Shown: piece by piece, positions 10,936 through 23,700 of the stretch
Position numbering within the stretch: the stretch's first letter is position 1
How the letters are laid out: every line of letters begins with the position of its first letter
NCBI GenBank assembly: GCA_027922465.2
Contig: BQMF02000068.1
Coordinates: 1,178,001-1,242,000, forward strand
Length of the DNA stretch: 64,000 nt
Reading direction: 5' to 3'
From: Turritopsis dohrnii
Taxonomy: Eukaryota > Cnidaria > Hydrozoa > Anthoathecata > Oceaniidae
Position numbers and translations under genes: made by a program
Notes under the pieces: model-generated
Databases searched by the model: none
What the model was told of the DNA's origin: nothing
What the model saw: the letters and a program-made list of their open reading frames with translations, nothing else

Positions 10936-13462
10936 CCCATTAGGTACCCGTGTTGCCTGAGGGCAACAAAACTTTGTAGGTGCATTACAGATAGTTTTCA
11001 GTACATTGGGCTCAAGTAACTACATCTATGTAATGGTCATATTGTGTTTTGTCAAAATTTACTGTGTATTTGACGATATTGAAATCTTCCTAGCAACAAG
11101 AACTAGCAGTTGCTAAGGAAATTTGAAATTTTCTTCGTGTTGCCAGTTTGCAACAGAAATTGTTTTAACGATGGAAATGCTGATCTTGAATTGGAGATTT
11201 TATATCTTGGTTCAATTCTCCAATACTTAAAGTGCATAAAAATTCCATACAAAATGGGTTACGTCAAAGGCTACAGTCATAATTGAAAGTCGAAGTTGCA
11301 TTTGGGCAACGCGAGGAGTGTTGCTCAAAAGCAACAATTAATAAAACTTTCCAAACTTGTCGTATTAGCATATTTAGAAGCCACAAATTGCATAACTTGC
11401 TGCTTTTAATCATCCTATATAACAGCCTCATGTTTTAGGATGCATTTAATGGTTTTTTTCTGAACGTTGCCCTGTGGCAACGCCAGGAAATAGGTTTATG
11501 TTGGTCAGAAGAAGTCAGAATGTGATTTGAGACTTTGAGAGTGCGGAACCAGTGGGAACAGCAAAGAGGTGGTCAAAACAGTCTTCACAGTATGTCAATG
11601 TGCCTAGACCTAAATTGTTAGAGGCTTATATATAATGAATGTATGGGTGGAACCGATCAAATGGATCAATCATTAGCTGCTTACCGCCCATGTATAAGAA
11701 ATAGAAAGTGGTACTGGCCTATATTTGTGTATTGTCTTCAGGTCAGTTTGTACAATTCCTGGATATTGTACAGACTGTTAGAGAAAGAGTGCACTCTTCT
11801 AGAGCATCTACGTGTTATCGCCACCAGTTAAAAAAAACCACTCTTATCAAAAGCGTATTGTTAAACCAACCGAGGCAAGATTTTTTAACAGTCGTGTAGC
11901 AAAACGAGTCCCTCAGGAAATACGTTTTGATGGTATCAATCACTTACTGGGACTAGAAGAAAAGAAAACTAGATGTGCTCTATGTGGTTCAACAACAAAA
12001 CATATTTGCAAGAAATGTGGAGTTAAACTTCATGTGCATTGTTTCTCTGCATTCCATGGATTGACTGAATAAGTCTATAACATGTTTAGCTTATATCAGC
12101 CTTTTGAACTGCTTCTAAGTAGATGAGTTTAGGAATTACCTCCGAAAATATTTTTTTCGAGATTCTTTATGTTTCTGTATTGCTAACAACTGTAATCCTT
12201 AAAAATATCCTTAATTCTTTAATAATTTCACTCAAATACATGTAGTTCTTTTAAAAGGTATGACAACTTAGCATTCTTGATCATTTTTCTTGAAACTAAT
12301 TTTCTAAAGAAGTATTTCAATGTTGTTTATTTCAAATTATAGACATTTACCAAATTCAAAGTTATAATTTAAATTTTTCAAAGCAACGTTTACTGATAGA
12401 TGCTTCCATTATATTTATTCTATTTATTTTCAAGATCTATTTATATACATAATTATTTACTATTCAAATTTATTCAAGAGGTAAAAGAATGTTCAAATTT
12501 TCAATTTCTAATTTTTACAAAGAAATTTCTTTAATTCTGGAATTTGAATGAAGACCAGTATATACTGTATAATATTCACTGTTGTATTTGGTCAGATTGA
12601 AAAGTATCTCTGATGAATCCACCTGGCTACACTTTTAGGAAATTTTGCTCAAATTAAGGCATTCATTGTTGAACAGTTAAGTAGGAATTGGATGGGATTC
12701 ACATATACTGAAAGCTGAAACCCTTCATTATAAACAACTAATTAGAATATATCCACAGCATCTGTCTCGGATACATTATAGACTGAAAGCTGAAGTCTGT
12801 CATCAAGAAGTACTTTCCAATTTGACCAATTGTTCTTATTTAGGCAGTTCAGATATAATTTTTCCAAAATAATTTCCTTTCAGCACAAAGATTTATTTAT
12901 TAATTTAAAAAAAAATATTCATATCTAGGACAATGCTTCTTTATATTCATAGAAAATATCATGTTCCAATTGTTCGATTGATTTATATTACCCTGTGTTG
13001 CTCCAGGGCAACATTAAGTGGTTAAATAAGTGGCAGCTAGTTTATCCCTTCAATTATTTTATCCTCTAAATGATCTAAAACTTGAACAGGACTGAACAAA
13101 TGATTTAATTGTAGAAAAAAGTGTCAGTTTCTGCTTGACACCCCGCGTTGCCCACAGGCATCACTATAAAGATCACGAATTTGCACTAATTGAATTTTGA
13201 GTAATTGTTATTGAGTTGCATATAATAAAATGCACTATGCACAGTAATATTCAAATATCATAAGGAGAAGATACATGTGTTTACCAAAAGTTGCCTTTAG
13301 GCAACAGTCCCTGTGTTGCCTCAGGGCAACTTGAAAATTTAGGCACTTACACTGTGCGTAGAAAAATGGGACCAGCGAATAAACTGGTTTCAGGATAAAA
13401 CTAGATGAATACTCAAATGACTAATAAAAACACATAAATCCCTTTTCATGGTACCTAATGGG
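10936..13462 (+). mobile_element. piggyBac element remnant with TTAA duplication
   Basis: Terminal inverted repeats CCCATTAGGTACC (10936-10948) and GGTACCTAATGGG (13450-13462) are perfect. TTAA lies immediately outside each end (10932-10935 and 13463-13466), which is the signature of piggyBac integration. The interior carries many short palindromes of the form GTTGCC-N(4-6)-GGCAAC near both ends, and a decayed transposase at 11530-12072. Confidence 0.9.
11530..12072 (+). pseudogene. piggyBac transposase, C-terminal part, decayed
   Basis: Only the last third of a piggyBac transposase remains, split over two frames with a break near 11810-11830. Recognisable parts are MGGTDQMDQSLAAYRP (typical piggyBac (M)GGVDxxDQ block), RKWYWPIFVYCLQV, and a C-terminal cysteine-rich finger (CALCGS, CKKCGVKLHVHC, 11970-12050) that ends the protein in this family. 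The catalytic aspartates that lie further upstream were not found, so the element cannot move itself. The flanking TTAA and TIRs confirm the family. Confidence 0.85.
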
Positions 13463-13466
13463 TTAA

Positions 13467-14736
13467 AGTCTGATGGTAATTGGTAACATTATTGTTTACC
13501 AATGGGCAGATGTTTCTATTTAAAAATGTTGATATGATGTAATAAGATAGGTATTTTGTTAGTGTGTATAACTTCTGAATTAGTAAATATTATGACTTCA
13601 TTCTTCTATCAATCAACTCAGAGTGGAAGCCCTAACTTCATAGTTAACTTACAAAGATGTAATATTAATCATATCTCAAGTTTTATTTTATTTATTTATT
13701 TATTCATTTATTTTACCGAGGCTAGAATTTCGCAGTGAACACACTGATGTGGGCCTCCACCAGGAATGTATACCTCAGATTTTATGGCAGAGAACTTGCA
13801 CATACTAGACTGATAGGTGATTGTGGTCTTAAGTAATTTTTATTGCAATGAAAATTGTTACTTATTGTCTTATTACATCATAAATATGCTTTGCATAAAT
13901 TAAATATAAGATTTTAAAAACGAAATAATCTCAAAAACTGTATATAAATAATTATGACTTAAGTTTGACATTACTCTCCCAGAACGTTTCTTATTGATGA
14001 AAAAGAGGAAAGGTCCTTCATGTTTCTTTGTTTCCACCGGATTAATGATTATTCCACATTCAAAAAATCTATAAAAAAAGCGAGAAAAATATTAGGTGAT
14101 AATGAACTGGGATGATTTTATAGTAGAGTTAGCGGCAAAAAACCACTTAATTTTTTTCCAAATAAGAATGGCTTTAATCCAAATTGGTCATAAATTAATA
14201 ATAAATTTCGCTCCGTTATTTTGGTAGCTGAGATTGTGTTGTTGTAGATAAAATCTTGTTATTCTCACACAAATGGAACAAACAATTTATTCCATTATGT
14301 GATAATAAATGTTTGATCAATTAAACAATTACCGAACTGTCGAAAAAACAGCATACTAATTTTGACCTTAATTGTATTAATTATTCAACTTTTTATCGAT
14401 TTTGTTGTGTTCTCTTATAATTTTTTTATTAGTTTGCCTTTTGTCGTTTTGCCAAAACAGGCTGAAATCTTCTTTGAGTAACTGCCATGTTTTTACTTTT
14501 GCTTACTGCAGTTTGGAACCTACTTATTGTGTAAGTGGTGAAGAAAACTATTGTGAGAAAGTGTGGAAGATATTTCCAATTGCAGCAGTTATCACTGATT
14601 CAATTCGAGTCCTTGTAAGTTATTGATTGGAAAAAGCACTAAATTTTCACCGAATCCAAAGGTGAAACCTAATTGAATTGCTTGAAACAAAAGCAAAACT
14701 TATGTCCTTCCTATAAAAAGTGATTTTTCTTTTTAG
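13467..14736. other. Intergenic / 5' region of the death-domain gene
   Basis: No supported coding exon. A splice acceptor (TTTTTAG at 14730-14736) immediately precedes the first coding exon, so a 5' untranslated exon, or a spliced-leader acceptor, should lie upstream. Confidence 0.4.
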
Positions 14737-14746
14737 CGTTTCTACA

Positions 14747-17700
14747 ATGGATACAAGTAAGAGTGGAGCTCCATTCAGTGAAGAGATAGAACTAAGAGGT
14801 GTGTAATTTTTTGGTTGCATAATATGTGAACAAAGGAGATATTATATACATAGTGAATATGATTTATTCAATTTCCGCACTTATAGCGTAGGAAATTGTT
14901 TGGTTTACACATTCTATCTATCTCTGTCACAACTTTTCATCGTTTTCGGAAAGTCCGTTTGGATTTCGGATTGTTTGTTTATTCAGAATTGTTAATGACT
15001 GACCTATGCTAGGAATTTAGGACAGGTTTGACTAAAATTGGGCAATTTAGACAAGGTGATGATTTCGAAGTGGACAGTCATTTTTTCAGACTTGACTAAA
15101 ATTGGACAATTTGGGCCAAATTTGTACCAAATTTCGAAAGTTCTTCAAATTTCATGAAATTTTGCATGGATTTCCCTTTGAAAGGTGCTGATTTCAAATT
15201 TGACAGTCATTTTGTCAGAATTGACTAAAATTGGCCAATTTGGGCCAAATTTGGACCAAATTTCGAAAGTTCTTCAAATTTCATGAAATTTTGCATGAAT
15301 TACATTTGAAAAGTTCTGATTTCAATTCGGGCAATCATTTTGTCAGATTTGACTAAAATTGGACAATTTGGGCCAAATTTGGACCAAATTTCGAAAGTTC
15401 TTCAAATTTCATGAAATTTTGCATGGATTACATTTGAAATGTGGTGATTTCAAATTTGACAGTCATTATTTCAGAATTGACTAAAATTGGACAATTTGGG
15501 CCATATTTGAACCAAATTTCGAAAAATCTTCAATTTTCATGAATAAACATCATGCGCAAGATATTGGTGAACTGTTTTTCTGGCCCCGAAACATCATAAT
15601 GAATTGCAAAGCTGTCAAGATTAAGTTAAAGATAAATTAAGATAAATTAAAGAAGGGAGTAATTTGATGAATTCCAGGCTGTATCAAATTATTAGTCAGT
15701 GTACAAGTCATTCAGATATCTTGAAAATTAGCCTAAAGCAATTTTCTCAAGGGCTGATGTGGAAATTTGTTCAAGCCTAATGGCTTCTAGTTTGTTTGTT
15801 TGTTTGACAGTGTGTTTGACCAAGTGTGACACCCAAGTGGATTTTGATAACAAACCATAAAACGTTATAATGAATAATGTTATATATACACTTTTAGATC
15901 ATTGTATGTTTGCCTATCTCGTGGACAAACGTTTCTGTGGTGATGTAGCAAAAGGGAAGAGATTCTGTCATAAGGTCAACAATGATCGGATTGAAGTTGA
16001 TCTGAGATTTGAGACTATAAAGGCAGATGATCGACCTGTTCTGCATTGCATTATGGAGATGTTGTCCAATGCTCCACTCACTGAAAGAAAAAATTTGATG
16101 GAGAAGATTAATAGTGAATTAGAGTCATTCAAGATCCGAAAGATAGATCAAGGGGAAATTCGGAATTCTCCGTATGATGTTAGTATAGGTTGGTGTGTCA
16201 CATTTCTTTTTCATTAAATGTTTGTTCCTTTTATTTAATTTCTCTATCTAAACTTCCCTTATGAAATGGTTAATCAAAGAAAAAACACAAAAAAACATCT
16301 TCAAACCCAATTCGATTAACCCTACCCCACAGAACATATCTTTCAGAAATGTCTGTGGTTTTCGTACAAATTTCTCTCACATTCATTCTTTCATTTCTAA
16401 CAACTCTCCTGACATCCTTGCAATTTCGGAGACTAATCTGAATTCTAATATTGACACAGAAAATGATTTTCTTTTTCAAGGTTATCTTCCTCTACGTCGT
16501 AAGGACTCTAAAACCCACATGCATGGCCTTGGTGTATACCTTCGAGACAGTTTACCTATAACTCGTGTGAGTGATCTGGAGGATCCTGATTTGCCATACA
16601 TGTGCTTTCGTCTTTCGTTGCTCCATTCAACAAGCTATCTGTTCTTTCTTTATCAATCTTCATCATCCCAAGACTGTTCTGTTATAGACTCTATATCTGA
16701 GAGTATTGACAAGGCCCTATCAATTCATCACAGTGCCAACATATTTGTTTTTGGTGACTTCAATGTTCATTATGAGAAATGGCTCAAATTCTCAAATGGA
16801 ATGAAATCCTAGTTTCTGTCTTAACATCTGTTAATTGCAAAGCTGCTTCTGAATCTCCTTTTCATCGCACTCTCTTCAGTTATGAACGTGCTGAATGGGA
16901 TAATGTTCGAGACTTTCTTCGCGATGTCCTCCAATGTGTTTTCAAATCCAGCTGAAAAATGTGCAGAGGGAGTCACATCTTGACTTACATCTGGTATTGA
17001 AGCATTTATCCCCAGTAGAAAATTTTGTGTTAAACCTCACTCCTCTCCCTGGTTCTCACCTGCTTGTGCTGCAGCAATTGCTCACGGAAATCTTTACTTT
17101 CATCAATATCAACGTGAGAAGTCTTCTCATAATAAGGTTCTTTTCAACCAAGCACGAAATCATTGCAAATCTGTCATTAATAATGCAAAGTCTACATATC
17201 AACAAGAAACTCGTAATCGTATCTCTTCACAAAAAATTGGCTCTCGAGATTTTTGGCGCATCATTAAAAGTGTCACCAGCAATAAAAGGTCATCCATTCC
17301 TCGCATTTTCAATGGTCCAGAGGTTTTATCATCATCTAAGGATAAAGCTGAACTCTTCTCTAATATTTTCAGTAATAACTCTACTCTTGATGACTCTGGT
17401 CATGCAGTTCCTGCTAAAATATCTTCCATCATTTCAAAGCTTGATGCTTCTAAGCTTACTGTCACCCCGTTTCAAAAGTGTGCAATTGAATTATCTCCTG
17501 TACTTTCTCGTCTATATAACAAGTGCATAGCTGAATCTTGCTTTCCTTCATCTTGGAAGTTTGCCTCCGTAATTCCAGTCTTTAAAAATTGTGGTGATCG
17601 GTCTAATCCACGAAATTACAGACCAATTAGTCCCCTACCAGTTATGAGTAAAATTTTTGAGGCCTTTATCAATAATGCTCTTGTTAGTCACCTTGAATCT

Positions 17701-20700
17701 AATAACCTCTTCTCAGATTCTCAATATGGATTTCCCTCCTAACGCTCAACTGCTGACCTCCTTACAGTGATAACTGATAGAATCTACACTGCATTAGATA
17801 AATCTGAGGAGGCAAGAGCGGTTGCTCTACATATATCCAAGGCATTTGTTAAAGTATGGCATACTGGTCTTTTGAAAAAGCTTGCTGCATATGGAGTTAA
17901 GGGTTTCCTTTATGAGATCATTCGTTCCTTCCTTGGTAATCGTAGGCTTAAGGCTGTTTTAGACATGATCATCGACACATTCCATCAATGCAGGAGTTCC
18001 CCAAAGTTCTGTCCTTGGGTCAACCCTTTTTCTTCTTTTCATCAATGATCTGCCTGATGACATTATTTCCAAGCTTGCAATCTATGCTGATGATTCAACC
18101 ATCTATTCCTGTATTCCAAAATCAGATTTGTTCAGCCAGGTAGAAATGGCAGGCAAAATTGAGTTTGATCTGCAATCTATAGTTGAGGGGGGAGAGAAAT
18201 GGCTGGTCATATTCAATTCCACAAAAACCAAACTTCTATCTGTAAATCATACTAAAGATCCCTTTTTACCGTCACTTTCCATGAATGGCACCCAGTTGGA
18301 AGAAAACAAATCCTTTTGTCTCCTTGGCATCACTTTTTCACAGGACTTCTCCTGGCCCTCCTACATTGAGGCAATCGCTAAGTCAGCCTCGATGATGGTG
18401 GGCTCCCTTCTTAGTGCAAGAGGATACCTCAGCTCTGATGCCATTCTTTACCTCTATAAATCTACTATTCGACCTTGTATTGAGTATTGTTGCCATATCT
18501 GGGGTGGCGCACCCTCTAATTCTCTAAATCTTTTAGATCGTATCCAAAAAAGAATCTGTAATGCTGTTGGTGATGAACTTGCAAGTAAACTTGACACACT
18601 CTCCCATTGCAGATCTGTGGCATCTCTTTGCCTTTTTTATAAATACTTTTACGAAAAATGTTCAACTGAGCTCTCTTCTCTCATCCCTGTATTAAAAACT
18701 TTCAAGCGAAACACAAGATATTCATCTAATTACCATGATCACACTGTCAGCATCCCAAAATCATCAAAAGAATTTTACTAACAGTTTCATTCCCTCCTCC
18801 TCCACTCTCTTGAATTCTTTACCCCAGTCTGTTTTTCCTTCTCATTATAATCTTCAACACTTTAAATGTAATGCCTCCAACCTAAGCCGTGGCCCCTCCT
18901 GGAAAGCAGATGCAATAGCAACTGAGTGAGGCTAGCCACGTAGAACAATACCAAATAAATAAATATATAAAATTCATCGTCACCTTTCCTTCTTGTATCT
19001 CAATACACATTAGTGGTTTTAAACCTTGTATTGAGCGACTAATTAAGAAAAAAAAATTGTTTTGAGAGAAAATTTAAATTGATGTTAAAATACATTTTAG
19101 ATCTTCAAGACAAAAAGACTCGAATGGAAATCTTTCGGAAGATTTCTCAATCTGCCGGAAGCCAATGGAAACTCATTGGTCACTTTTTATTGGACTTTTC
19201 TAAACTGGAAAATATTTCTTCCAACTGCCCAAATAGTGTTCAAGAACGACTTGGTCAAATATTAGAGGAATGGCAAAGGTGTACACCTCCTCATAAGGCA
19301 ACTTGGTTGCACTTACGAAAGTTGTTGCTATTTACCAATAAACGGAATCTAGTATCCCAAATTGAAAATGAATGTAAGTACCTTTTTAATTTGGAAATAC
19401 ATGTCGAAAATGTTTGTTGAGACAAAAGGAATACTGCTAACTTTCCACAGTTTCTTTGAAAAACTACCATATGTAAAGCCATATGGCATTATATAAATTT
19501 CCTGTTTCCTGTTTAGTATATTGGTGTTCCTTGAGTAATGCAGATGGGTCAGCTAATGAGCATGGTATGTTATCCTTTTTTCTTTGCCCACTATAAGTAT
19601 TGTCTGATGTGTTTTGATATTGGTGGAAATACTGAATGTGATCGTCAAACCTGTACCTGAAGATTTCTGGAGGTTGAAAGAAAAGAGTGATTAATTATGA
19701 GCGATTGTTGAGGGGAAATTTATATTTAAGAAAAATTTTTAAGATACAGTAATTCTTGGTTTGTTTTAGATTTTATTCTTTTAAAAAATATTTAATTTTG
19801 CAGATTTTCGTCACATAAGTAACATCTACAAACATGTACATATTTACATTATGGAGTCATAGTGTAGGATTTATAGGCTACAGATAGAGTAGAGCTGTAC
19901 TTCTCTTGTCATTGCAATAAAATCATCACTGATGACTTGTTAAACAGTTTAGAAAATGCAATTTTTGTTTGAAGATTTTATAAAAAATTGTTAAATTTCT
20001 CTTTTTAAAATACATTTTGCAACAAAGTACAATAGACTCTCGATATAACCAACAAACCTGCAAGGGGAAATGAAATAAGTTCGTTATATCAAGAGTTTTT
20101 TATATCAAAAGATGAGAAAAAATCAGAAAATTTTGCCTCAATTGTCTAAATCTCGTAACCCTTTCAAACAAAAATGATTTAAATTCACATTTTCACCTAG
20201 GACCCCTTTCAAAAGTAAAATAATAACTTATGAAATAATTTTTCAGTTCTAATTTTAGAAGCCTATAAAGGATGTCTGAGTTAAGGAAGTTTGAAACAGT
20301 GAAAATGAAAGGGGCAAGAAAAAATAACATTTATAAACAAAACTATGCGTCTTTCCGCATCCTCTCAACTGATGTAATTTTCTTTCGCATTTTTTCCCCG
20401 TCGTCATGGAAATGACAGCATAATTGAAGGGTTTCCAAAGCTCAGGTAACTTCGCTTTTCTTGGGTGGCTCGGTTGTTTGGGTGTCCTGATCAATTCCCT
20501 TTAACTTTGTCTTCATCATTCTCGTCATACTAACCGGATTGCTGACTTCCTGGTCAGTCGTGGGATCCATCTCTGATGTTTGAACATCTTCATCTGTGTC
20601 TACGTAGCTACTGATTGAAGTCAAAGATTCGTCGTTGCCGTAAATTGCTTTGGAAATACTTCATGTGAGCTGCAAGGAGTTTGTATAGATCGTCTTCATT

Positions 20701-23700
20701 TAATTGACTGCGAATTTGTGTTTTCGGACTTATACCAGCTTTCCTGTAGCAGTTGACCACTGTTTCTGGTGTCACACTCTCCCGAGCTGCACTAAGCAAT
20801 GTCATTGCCTCCAGAAAGTTGACTTTTGTAGGTGGACTTCCCCCGTCAATACTTGTTATAAAACGCTTAATGGGCGAATGACGATAATAAGCTTTCAAAC
20901 TTCCTATCACCCTTTGATCCATTGGTTGGGTTTTCGAAGTTGTATTTGGTGGCAAAAAGATAAGTTCAATAGCATTAAGTCCTTCTACAGTGGGATAAGC
21001 AGGGTAATTATTCATAATTACTGCAATTTTTCTGTCTTGATCTGCAAACTTTTGACCATTTTCTTTTACCAACTCTTTAAATAAATCTCTATCCATCCAG
21101 CTCTTTTTTGGGAGGGGTAGCGGCAAGGCAATTCTTTAACTCCCTTGAAACAACAAGGCTTTGCAGACTTTCCAATGACAAATAAGATGAGCATTGCCAG
21201 CTGCTGATCCAGTAAGACGTACCTGCCTACCACCAATACAACAGTTGCCTTTGAAGTTGGAAGATATATTTGGGAGCGCTTGATAAAATAGGCCCAATTC
21301 ATCGGCGTTGTAGATATCCTTCAGATCATACCTCAACAAAATGGTAGGGAGGTAAGTGTCTGCAACTTGCTGTCAGTTCCGGGGTAACACTGTTCTTAAA
21401 AGTTATATTGTGTCTCTGCTTCCATTTGTCTAGCCAGCCATCGGAAGCCTTAAAATCATCTAGATCTAGGCTTTTGGAAAGTGAGATCGCTTTTTCTTTT
21501 CAATTTTTTTCTGTTTGAATTTACTTGGCCTGATTTATAAGCTTCTGTGATTTTCCTCTAACTTGCTACCCAAGTCGAAAACAGTATTTTTCTTTACGCC
21601 ATATTTCTCTGCAACGCTCTTGTTTGTACTTTTGCCCTCTGCAATTTTCTGCAGGGCTTAATACTTATCTGTTATGGAGATGTTAACCCTTTTCATCTCA
21701 ATTCACTGCTCGTATATGCTTTACCGTAGACAAAAGCAAGAAATCTTTTACAGATTGTAGCTTTTAGATTAGAATGCTTCGATCCGAATCGTTCCATTGG
21801 AATGACATTCCATGTGTTTAATTTATTCTAAATATAAAGTTCAATCTATGCAATACAAAATATTTTTTTGTTATTTTTTGTAGAACTTATTACATTGAGT
21901 TCAAACAACCCAAACCAATCATGTCAGATTTGTTTTCTTCGACAACAGCATATATAATTAATGAGTTGATACGTTGAAACTTGACTGTTTGATGTGCAAT
22001 TTAAATTTAAAGCCTGAAAACACCTGCTTATAGCAAAGATTTTTCAAGAATCATTATGTGTTACCCTTCCTTTAAAAAATGAAAAAGTTGAGTGTTGCAA
22101 GCCTTCATTTAACTATATGCTTTGTGACAAAAACCCCACAAACAAAGAACCCAAACTAATCATGTCAGATTTGTTTTCTTCGACAACAGCATCTTGGAAA
22201 TAGCCAAAACTCCGGTACCAATAATGGAAACTCAATATTTGTTATGGTTTTTTTAGTGAAGTCAAGTGACCGATACCTATACCTTCAGAATTGTCATGTC
22301 TGTTTATTTTTGAGACACAATTCATGGTTCACAATTTGTAATAATACCATTAAAAACAGCTTGCAAAAACATTCACCTCCTAAAATACAAATTGCGTGCT
22401 GCTAATTCGAATCCTGGTAAAGTAATTCGAAAAAGCTTACCCAAACAATATGTTAACTATTTCAGACAAGAGTAGAAATTATATACATATTGTGAAATGA
22501 ATGTTGACAAGGAAGATACTTGGAGGGAAATGCTTTCAGTAGATATACCTTAGAAAATTTGCTATTATATAAGTTTCAAACTCAAATTCAATATATTGAA
22601 TTTTAGTTTGAAATGCTTTTCAGTACCACCATCACCAATGGGGGAAACATTGCAAAGAATTTCACGAGATTTCAGATATGGAGGTTGGCAGGCAGTATGT
22701 GGTGGTGAAGATCAGAAGGCATTATTTCAGATTAATTTGTTGAAAGAGGAGCCATTAGTTTTGCAAAGAGTTAACGTTTAAAATAAAATGGTGTGTTCAC
22801 GAAGCAGAAAGTAACATCCCTTAATAAGTTTGAATGACATATTTCTATTGGAAATTCTGATCATTACCCCCTGATTTTTCTAACCTTCAATCCCTGTAAA
22901 ATCAATGCAGTTACATTTTTACACTTAACACTTATAAATTTTTACTTGCCTTCATAAGTTTTATTGTTTGGCATATGCATTAATTTCAATTCCGAATCTT
23001 ATTTTTGTGCATATGGAAATATTCTCACATAAGAACCACACCCACATTCGAAAAAAATGGCAGCAGCATGCAAAAAGATGGCATTTCCATCGTCAGTTTT
23101 CTAAACGTCCTTTGCACACAAGGGCACCCTGACAAACATTGCAATGAAAAAAGTCATATTTTGTACAAAAGGACTCCTAACGTAATTTACTTCAAAGTTT
23201 ACCTACATTTTTCATTTCAGTCTTTGAAGGGAAAGAGGTGACTACAGTTGTTCGACAAAACCCTGGAGTGTTAACCAACACAACTTTTAAGAAGATATAT
23301 AAAGATATAGATGTTTCGAAAATAGAAGTACCAGAGACGGTTGATATCGTGAAAAGTGGTAAACTTGATCCTGTGGAAATGCCCTTTGCTGATTATACTG
23401 AGAAATGCAGGGAGTACTTGTCAGACTACTTTAGTATCAATGATCGGATTGAAGAGAAGATCAGGTTTCCACCAGCTTATATGAATCGTGGTGGATTATA
23501 TGATATTGCCGGAAAGTTCGAATCACGAAACACAATTGTTATCACTGATTATGATCTTGTTGAACATTGCAAGATGCTCAAGCTAACTGTGGATGAAATT
23601 CGTCATAAATTGCAAATTGAACTTTCATCCATTAAAAACAGTGCTCAGCAGTTCCTTGTTTTTGATTACATGAAGCAATGCATCTACATTGTACGTTACA

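Noticed and set aside
22705..22781. Continuation of exon 5 to a stop at 22779-22781
   Set aside because: The GTGAAG donor at 22705 restores phase with exon 6; retention of this piece would be an intron-retained short form, possible but not the main model.
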